15,012 nucleotides of DNA from Ettlia oleoabundans. Lineage: Eukaryota > Chlorophyta > Chlorophyceae > Chlamydomonadales. A model generated the notes under the pieces. That model did not search any database and was not told where the DNA came from. It saw only the letters and a program-made list of their open reading frames with translations. Position numbers and translations under genes: made by a program. The stretch spans positions 1-15,012 of the forward strand of contig JAAMXP010004299.1 in NCBI GenBank assembly GCA_019693395.1, given 5' to 3'. Positions 10,101 to 15,012 of the stretch are shown piece after piece (within the stretch, counting starts at the first letter, position 1; each line of letters starts with the position of its first letter).

Positions 10101-11497
10101 GATTTACCATTGTCTGGGGAAAGTCCTGATGAGGGCTGCCGTTCTGATCAAATGCCACGGGATTACCTGCAACAGCAGCAAACCACTCGCTTATTCACTC
10201 AGTCGTGAGACCTTTCAAGAAAAGAATGCACTGGCAAGAAAGGGCCAAAGCATGCCAGGTTGTCGCCGGGTCTGTCCCAGTGCAGCAGCGGGTTTGCTTT
10301 TGGATCCAATGAACAACAAAGTTCAGACTGCTTGGCAGGAACTACAAAACGGGAAACAGATGTGTGCACACATTGGCAGCGTCGTACCGCCACTCTGCAG
10401 CAGCAATGGTGCCGGCACTGCCAACGCAACTTGCTACCACCGCCATAGTCGCCACCCACCTTGCGCCCAGTCCGGCACCGCCGAAAAATGTGAGTCCACA
10501 TAATACTCAAATTGCTGGGTGCTGGCATTGATGCACATGTTGTCAAACTTACAAGTGGCCCTACAAAGCAAGGCATAGGAGCAGGTGCCGATGAGGCGGT
10601 AATCAGCGGAAGGAAGCTTTAGTGGGTGCTGCCCTCCTCCCCTCACCAACATTGGGTGAGGTTCACAACAAGAGCAGGCATTGCTTCACTTCCATACCTG
10701 GCCCTGTTCTGCCCTGCATCAGCCCGGCTGTGGATAGCCTGACCTCAGCTGCCAGCTGCCCTTCTAGGTTCTCACATGTGGTAGTTATCGTAAAACTTTT
10801 GGGAGATGCAGGTGTGGGTGGAGTACTTGGGCGGGTGCCATCTCGCCCGTTCTTCTGCCAGAGCCCACGAGCTTATTAGCGGTGGTTGGCTACACGCAGT
10901 TGTCGATGCTGCTGACGGATCAGTGCTGTCTGAGCCGACATGCTTGCCGCACAGTTGATGGAGCTCTGGAGGAGGCAGGGGAGGCGAGGGAGGGGGGCGA
11001 TCAGCGGAAAGCATGGGGTCAGCCAGGCATCCTTGGTAAAGCCCTCTTGCTTTGGAAGGTTGCCGCCTCTTGTGTTGTGCGCGGCAATGGTTTAATTACG
11101 CACAAACAGATATAAGATTATCAAGCGTGCTCCACAGCGCTGCATGCTGGCAAACCTCAGCCCCAGCATCCAGCAAGGTGCGCCACCGCTGTTGACAGGC
11201 AGTGGCGGCGGTGCAAAACGGTCTTGACCAACTGCTGCGGCGCAGCTGCAAGGTAGCATTGCCATTGGAGATCCTCCCCAGCAGGATACATAGCAGTTTG
11301 CCCTACAAGTTTGTGCGATCGAAGAAGGAGGAATGGGAGCACACACCTGCGTTGACCTCCTGGGCCCTCCAACGGTCAATCGCGACGTATAAAAGCCCAA
11401 AGGTTATAAGAAGCGGCAATACCATGGGTCTGGCACGTCGCTTGCCCGGGGCCTTGCCCAGTTGCCGCTGCGGGGTTGAAACTCCCAACTTGAACAT
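5941..11497 (-). CDS. GT61-like (DUF563-type) Golgi glycosyltransferase, complete, 10 exons
   Basis: The protein is probably a type II membrane glycosyltransferase of the secretory pathway. The exons, in transcript order, are 11497-11347, 10965-10776, 10560-10460, 9706-9562, 9301-9040, 8665-8480, 8021-7902, 7679-7592, 7201-7135 and 6244-5941. All ten join in frame to 537 residues. A basic stretch ([10 protein letters not shown]) precedes a single hydrophobic anchor (about residues 25-40), as in Golgi enzymes. The luminal part has [11 protein letters not shown] (117-127), [19 protein letters not shown] (about 185-205, like the Asn/Gly-His...Asp region of GT61), LVCFK before TVLAGTG (about 279-290), ITILNKK near 325, [11 protein letters not shown] (346-356), [21 protein letters not shown] (starting at 388) and [13 protein letters not shown] sequence near the C-terminus. 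Sequons occur at NAS, NGT, NMT and NRS. Where most GT61 proteins have HGAG, this one reads PCGG. Exon 6 has a second possible end, a GC donor after 8525, which would remove 15 residues. Donor and acceptor sugars are unknown. Confidence 0.8.
6619..6686. repeat. 17-nt minisatellite, four tandem copies
   Basis: Four abutting 17-base units begin at 6619, 6636, 6653 and 6670. The consensus is close to CAGTACAGGSGGATGTG. The second copy is the most diverged, with a GT-rich second half. The array sits in the last intron of the GT61-like gene. Confidence 0.85.
6958..7123. repeat. CA/CACG microsatellite tract
   Basis: About 165 bases of CA, CACG and CACA units lie here, with a pure CA run of about 22 repeats from 7079 to 7123. 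On the transcribed minus strand this is a GT (UG in RNA) tract. It begins about 11 bases after the donor of the exon at 7135-7201. Confidence 0.95.
7203..7591 (-). other. Intron of the GT61-like gene, 389 nt
   Basis: The donor is CCG|GTGAGA and the acceptor is TTGCAG. The phase-1 join makes the Ala of TTAIVLNFW. No repeat or internal gene is visible. Confidence 0.7.
8022..8479 (-). other. Intron of the GT61-like gene, 458 nt
   Basis: This intron lies between the exon with ITILNKK and the exon with [11 protein letters not shown]. The acceptor CCACCGCAG is good. The donor GGA|GTGGGA is weak. A GC donor at 8524 (AAG|GCACGT), in the same phase, is an alternative. Confidence 0.5.
8666..9039 (-). 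other. Intron of the GT61-like gene, 374 nt, G-rich at its 5' end
   Basis: The donor AAG|GTGGGTGGG runs straight into repeated GGG/TGGG units on the transcribed strand (CCACCCA on the plus strand, about 8940-9040). The acceptor is CTGCTGCAG. No gene is visible inside. Confidence 0.65.
9707..10459 (-). other. Intron of the GT61-like gene, 753 nt
   Basis: The donor is CAAG|GTGGGT and the acceptor is CCCTGCAG. The phase-1 join makes the Gly of WAQGHARIDD. Open frames on both strands inside it resemble no family and show no splice-supported structure, so I treat it as a plain intron. Confidence 0.6.
11347..11497 (-). other. First exon of the GT61-like gene: start codon and signal anchor
   Basis: ATG is at 11497-11495. 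The exon encodes 50 residues plus one base: a Pro/Gln/basic cytosolic tail, the anchor [17 protein letters not shown], and [10 protein letters not shown] as the start of the stem. The donor reads GCAG|GTGTGT. Its phase matches the acceptor CCTCCAG before 10965, which sits behind a long pyrimidine tract. This join supports a 381-nt first intron and this Met as the start. Confidence 0.7.
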
Positions 11498-11904
11498 CTA
11501 CAGCCTATTGGGACCATGTGGCGATAAAGCTGCACAGCAGCAGTAGGGTGGTTGGCGGGGGGAACGTTGTTATGATGCCAATGTACTGCTGAGGGTGCAC
11601 CGCCTTGGATTCCGTTGCTTTGGAAGCCAACTTCATGTCAACATGATCACAGTGCGACATTTATTGAGTCCTTTTACAGCAAGCAATGTGGGTAAACCAT
11701 CACATCATAAGATGGGTCTGGTAGAAAAGGTGAGCCTAACTGCAAGAACAAGCGCTCCTACTCCAACCACCCAGCCAACCAACACATCGCGCTGGAAGGG
11801 CGTAGAAGAGCGTCACCACTAATGATACATGATAAACAGGACCTATGCTGGAAAAACTCCAGGCTCGTGGCTGGACAAGGACTCCTCGCCTTTCTTAGAT
11901 TGTG
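11498..11904 (-). other. Gap between CCCH-U-box gene and GT61-like gene
   Basis: This is 407 nt between two tandem minus-strand genes. It should hold the 3' UTR of the CCCH-U-box gene and the promoter and 5' UTR of the GT61-like gene. I saw no clear TATA box or other promoter element. Confidence 0.5.
11674..11678 (-). terminator. Candidate poly(A) signal TGTAA for the CCCH-U-box gene
   Basis: TTACA on the plus strand gives TGTAA on the minus strand, about 227 nt past the TAG at 11905-11907 and about 177 nt before the next gene's ATG. The spacing suits a compact tandem arrangement. Confidence 0.45.
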
Positions 11905-13855
11905 CTAGTGGTGCTTGCGTGTGGAGCAGGCATCATCTCCAAGCACCTGACGCATAGCCGCAACCAGCGTGTGGTTGGGGAACAGGTGCGAGTCTGATAG
12001 CTGCTTGCCTGTCATGGGGCTGGTTCCCTTGGAGGAAAGCCAGGCCTCAATGGCGTGTCGCTCGTACGCAAAACCTGCAAGTCAAAGGCCCCACAAGGGC
12101 AGAGGTTAGCCAAAACTGTGTGGGCGGGTGAGCGCAGGGGCAGTCGGGCATGGCAGAGCCAGCGTGACAACTTTTAATAAAAAGAAACCCCTTAAGCAAA
12201 TGACAATAACAAATAAACGAAGGGTTGTGATGTGAAGGGGTAAATATGAGGCCATGCCTCGATAGAGCGAAACGCTGCCCACCACCGGTGCATTTCTAGC
12301 ATGGTGGCTGGCTGAGATGCACGTGAGCTTACCGTCGGCCGCCACTACAGGATCCTCCAGCACAACCTGTGGCAGTGGGAAGCAGCAGGCAGCATGACAG
12401 CCTTCAAGCAACCACAGCTGAGGCAGCAGCAACTGCAGCAGCAGGAACCCTCCAACCAAACGCCACTGATGGCAATACTCCCAGGCCACCGGTCTTCAAA
12501 ATCCATGGAAACCAGGTGGTGTCCATAGCAGGAATCGCACTCTGCTGCTAAGCTTAACCAGCGCAGATAACAGAGGCTTTGTACAACAAAAGCATGACAG
12601 CGTACCTGTGTGATGGGGCAGATGAAGGCCTCAGGCACATGCGCATCATCATCATCTAGCTGTGCGGCAGCTGCCAGGTACTCTGCAAGTCTGGCGCTGC
12701 TCATGGGCACAGCACCCACGTCCGCAGCCGCCACCGGTGCCGATCTTGAGGGAGCAGGCGGCGGCGGTGGCGGCGCAGGTGGGCTGCCCTCGCCGCCGCT
12801 TCTACTGCCCAGGCTAGGGCTATAGTGGCGAGGCGAGGATGCTGCTGGCCGAGTCGGGCTGCCGGGGGCGGGGGCATACATGGGCCTCAGCCCCTTTTCA
12901 GCCAACTCAGTGAGTACTGCCGCCTCATCATGTAAATGCTCTCTCAGTTCCCGCTCCCCATGCGCAAAGTTGCAGCGTTCGGCAAACCGGCAGTTGCCCT
13001 GCAGGACATGCAAGCGCATGGCGTGTGTCAGCACCAAGGTGGAGCAAATGCACAACAGCTGACCCGTTCCCTTTACCGCCCTGCTGCCTTGACTTAACAG
13101 CTCGTTGAGCAAGCTTGTATGAGAAGCCAAGCAGACAAAGGACAATACTGACACTTGAAAACGTTTCAGGCGGCAGCAGTGAGAGGAAGCAGCTCGACCT
13201 ACATTATAATTGATGTAGTGCCAGCACAGCTGAACCTTGTACTTGCCGCCGTGTAATGCCTGATTAGGCGCTAAAACCCAGCCCAGCTTAGCACGCTCCT
13301 CGGCCACCCGACGTGCAAACCGCTTGCTGCAAGAACGGGGCAGGGAGGCAGGTAGTCACTTACGGAAGTCAACAGCAATGACAGGCTTCAAAAAAGCTTG
13401 CAGGCTTTGTCCAACAGAATCAAGTTAAAGCAATGGTAATGTCAGCGATGGGACGTGTGCCAGTAGATGCAGTGTCCAAGGAAGCGCGGGGGCTGGGCCC
13501 TCACCGTGCTGCAAGCAGTTGCTCATTGCTATGTGCGTAGTAGCACAAAAGGCGGGTGCACTGCCCAGTCTGCAAAACCTCCTCGCACATACGCGTGAAT
13601 TTTCTATCCTCTAGCGTCAAGCGATCCGCCACATCGGGCGGTTGCTGCGGCCGAGCGACAGGCTGCGGCGGCGCCTGCAACACACACAAGGCATAGCAGT
13701 CAACATCCAGGATGTATTTCTGGCCAAGAACATTGTGGTAGATGATACGCAGACAAAAAGGAGGGCCTCCAGCCTCCTACCCGTGCTGGGCGGGGCGGCA
13801 ATCGTGGCGGCCGGGGCTGCCGCGCCTGGTCGTCCGTCTGTGGCGGTAGTTCCAT
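11905..13855 (-). CDS. CCCH zinc-finger / U-box protein, putative RNA-binding E3 ubiquitin ligase
   Basis: The exons, in transcript order, are 13855-13781, 13674-13505, 13326-13203, 12998-12606, 12366-12333 and 12074-11905. All phases close, giving 321 residues. A Pro/Arg-rich N-terminus leads to CCCH finger 1 (lead-in KFTRM, C55-x8-C64-x4-C69-x3-H73) and CCCH finger 2 (lead-in KYKVQL, C116-x9-C126-x5-C132-x3-H136, then GERELRE), which resembles the tristetraprolin finger. A linker of about 105 residues with a seven-proline run and a DDDD stretch follows. The C-terminus is a full U-box from VPEAFICPITQ (244-254) through DPVVAADGFAYERHAIEAWL to LFPNHTLVAAMRQ. U-boxes bind E2 enzymes, and CCCH fingers of this type bind AU-rich RNA. 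The inference is an E3 recruited to RNA-bound targets. The start is uncertain: Met at 13855 is the first in frame, but an exon 14024-14004 (MRVTNRT) spliced to 13906 would add 24 residues. Confidence 0.8.
12333..12366 (-). other. 34-nt exon inside the U-box
   Basis: The acceptor is GCCACAG and the donor is GACG|GTAAGC. The exon encodes VVLEDPVVAAD plus one base and joins FICPITQ upstream to GFAYER downstream, reconstituting an uninterrupted U-box. Skipping it would remove 34 nt and shift the frame. Confidence 0.85.
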
Positions 13856-14024
13856 GCTCTCTGATACTGCATATTCACTTCCCAGTCGCTCCAATAGCGA
13901 GTACGCCTGCACGGGTGTGTGTTTGGAGTGTCCAGCAAAGGCGGCATGGCTGGGCGAACCCACAAACCGAAGCCCACAGCCATAGGACGCGGCTTAATAC
14001 TACCGTGCGATTGGTGACCCTCAT

Positions 14025-14361
14025 ATGTGCGCCTGTTTGCCCCGAAACGTTGGCCTCTTGATAACGAAGATAGGGAGTGAAGGCCGAACCGTTCTATTTC
14101 TGTTTGCTGACCATGTACCAGGTTGATTCCCGCGATTCAAGTAGCGAAGCACCTTGTGTACTTTAGGAAGCACGACTAAGTGCCCTGCTGGCGGGCGCCA
14201 TGCAGATCGCGGCAGACGTGCACAGTTGCTGGCAGGCGTTCCCCAGAGGGTGTAACATCCTGGGCAACAGACGCAACAGCTTGATCAAATGAAAGCAAAA
14301 TGGCAACGAAAAAGCTGGAGCCACTGGCACGCAGGCCTTTTGAGTCGGCATAAGTGCCACC
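14025..14361 (-). other. Gap between IMPL1-like gene and CCCH-U-box gene
   Basis: This short tandem intergenic region should contain the 3' UTR of the phosphatase gene and the promoter of the CCCH-U-box gene. I found no TGTAA on the minus strand and no recognisable promoter element. Confidence 0.45.
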
Positions 14362-14849
14362 TCACTCTAATTGTGCCCCCGTGTGTACGCGGTAACCTTC
14401 CGGCACAAACCACTGCGACAGGTCAATGCCCTCCTCCACTAGCCGTGCTGTGGTGGGCTCCATCTTCTCCAGCAGCTGCTGGTGCAGTGAGCCGTTGCTG
14501 ACTAGCACGCTGCGGTCGAACACTGCAGCAGGTGATTCAGAGAGGGCATGGCTGAGGGAGTGAGAAGCCCGGCAGGCTTGCGCTGCTGCAAAGAAAAAAT
14601 TTTTCACCCCTTCAAGCAAACACTCCATTGCTTTAGTGTAAGTTGATAAGTGCAAGCGCTGTTTCATTGAAAGCATTTGGCATGGGTAATGCGGGCAGCT
14701 TGCAATGGGACGATACAGGGCTGATCGCCTGCCTGAAAATGCACGGCCGTCCATGGTCGTGACGCTGCCACCCGCCTCCTCCACCACCAACACTCCCGCA
14801 GCCATGTCCCAGGGCTTAAGGCGGTACTCCCAGTACGCATCGGCAATGC
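14362..14849 (-). CDS. Inositol monophosphatase family protein, plant IMPL1-like, C-terminal two exons only
   Basis: The family hydrolyses myo-inositol phosphates using Mg2+; plant IMPL1 is chloroplast-targeted. The exons in the window are 14849-14733 and 14522-14362 (TGA at 14364-14362). The first reads GIADAYWEYRLKPWDMAAG followed by a VEEAGG motif; WDxAAG carries a metal-binding Asp of the family. The second reads VFDRSVLVSNG, LHQQLLEKM and GIDLSQWFVPEGY, a C-terminal extension that resembles plant IMPL1 more closely than animal IMPA or IMPL2 (histidinol-phosphatase). The join needs a GC donor (TTTTCAG|GCAGGC), which makes the Val of SVFDRSV. The upstream exon, expected to carry the GVRRLG-like segment, is not in the window, so the intron before 14849 probably runs past the right edge. 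A small open piece at about 14911-14946 is not convincing. Family assignment is firm; the IMPL1 subtype is likely. Confidence 0.85.
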
Positions 14850-15012
14850 CTGCACAGCACAGCACAGAGGGGAACAGCATGGCATAGCACAGCGTGAGGT
14901 AGTATGGCACAACCACCTCAATGCTCCATAGCGCTTCAACAAACGCTGCAAACACAAGATACGGCTATGCATTTAGGCGGGAGGGCAGGCAGCCGCCCCC
15001 CCACCCCCCACC
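14850..15012 (-). other. Partial intron of the IMPL1-like gene
   Basis: This is sequence upstream of the acceptor GCTGTGCAG at 14850-14851, continuing beyond the window. It includes imperfect CACAG repeats and, at the very edge, C6-C7 runs (G-rich on the transcribed strand). Confidence 0.55.

Noticed and set aside
9474..10503. Two long plus-strand open frames (194 and 192 codons)
   Set aside because: They overlie a GT61-like exon and its 753-nt intron on the other strand. Their composition is unstructured and no splice or family support was seen.
11092..11400. Extra exon in the first intron of the GT61-like gene (for example the stretch reading [13 protein letters not shown])
   Set aside because: It looks protein-like, but no acceptor and donor pair keeps phase with the anchor exon. 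The direct join 11347 to 10965 fits both phase and a strong pyrimidine tract.
14911..14946. Small exon (FVEALWSIE) upstream in the phosphatase gene
   Set aside because: It has splice-like ends but does not match the segment the family should have just before GIADAYWEY. It is more likely intron.
1..15012. Mobile element, CRISPR, prophage, tRNA or rRNA features
   Set aside because: No terminal repeats, transposase or reverse-transcriptase motifs, regularly spaced repeats or RNA-gene signatures were seen. The only repeats are simple tandem ones.

Overview
The window looks like nuclear DNA of a green alga, most likely chlorophycean (Volvocales-like). Four intron-rich genes with short exons can be assembled through GT-AG junctions, with a few GC-AG junctions. 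Candidate TGTAA polyadenylation signals, typical of chlorophyte algae, lie beyond three of the stop codons. The DNA is GC-rich, and its introns carry GT/CA, CTG and GCACA simple repeats. There are no bacterial operons, ribosome binding sites, CRISPR arrays, rRNA or tRNA genes that I can see. All gene models are conceptual splices made by eye from reading frame, splice consensus and family resemblance.

Layout. (1) Plus strand, 1-5331: the 3' portion of a pectin-lyase-fold (right-handed beta-helix, Pectate_lyase_3-like) protein in 14 exons, entering from beyond the left edge and ending in TGA at 5329-5331. (2) Minus strand, 11497-5941: a complete ten-exon gene for a type II membrane glycosyltransferase resembling family GT61, with an N-terminal signal anchor. 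(3) Minus strand, about 13855-11905: a protein with two CCCH zinc fingers, a proline-rich linker and a C-terminal U-box, which suggests an RNA-binding E3 ubiquitin ligase. (4) Minus strand, window end to 14362: the last two exons of a plant-type IMPL1-like inositol monophosphatase.

Genes 2, 3 and 4 are tandem on the minus strand. Gene 1 converges on gene 2, and their candidate poly(A) signals lie past each other, so the two 3' UTRs may overlap. The products are an extracellular or wall polysaccharide protein, a Golgi glycosyltransferase, an RNA/ubiquitin regulator and an inositol or chloroplast phosphatase. Genes 1 and 2 both fit cell-wall or extracellular-matrix carbohydrate work. Otherwise nothing indicates that the genes form one system; this looks like ordinary gene-dense algal chromosome.

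The points most worth a second look are the CCCH plus U-box fusion, the apparent GC-AG introns (two well supported, one alternative), the substituted motif in the GT61 protein, a 34-nt exon inside the U-box, and repeats or G-runs placed directly beside splice donors.
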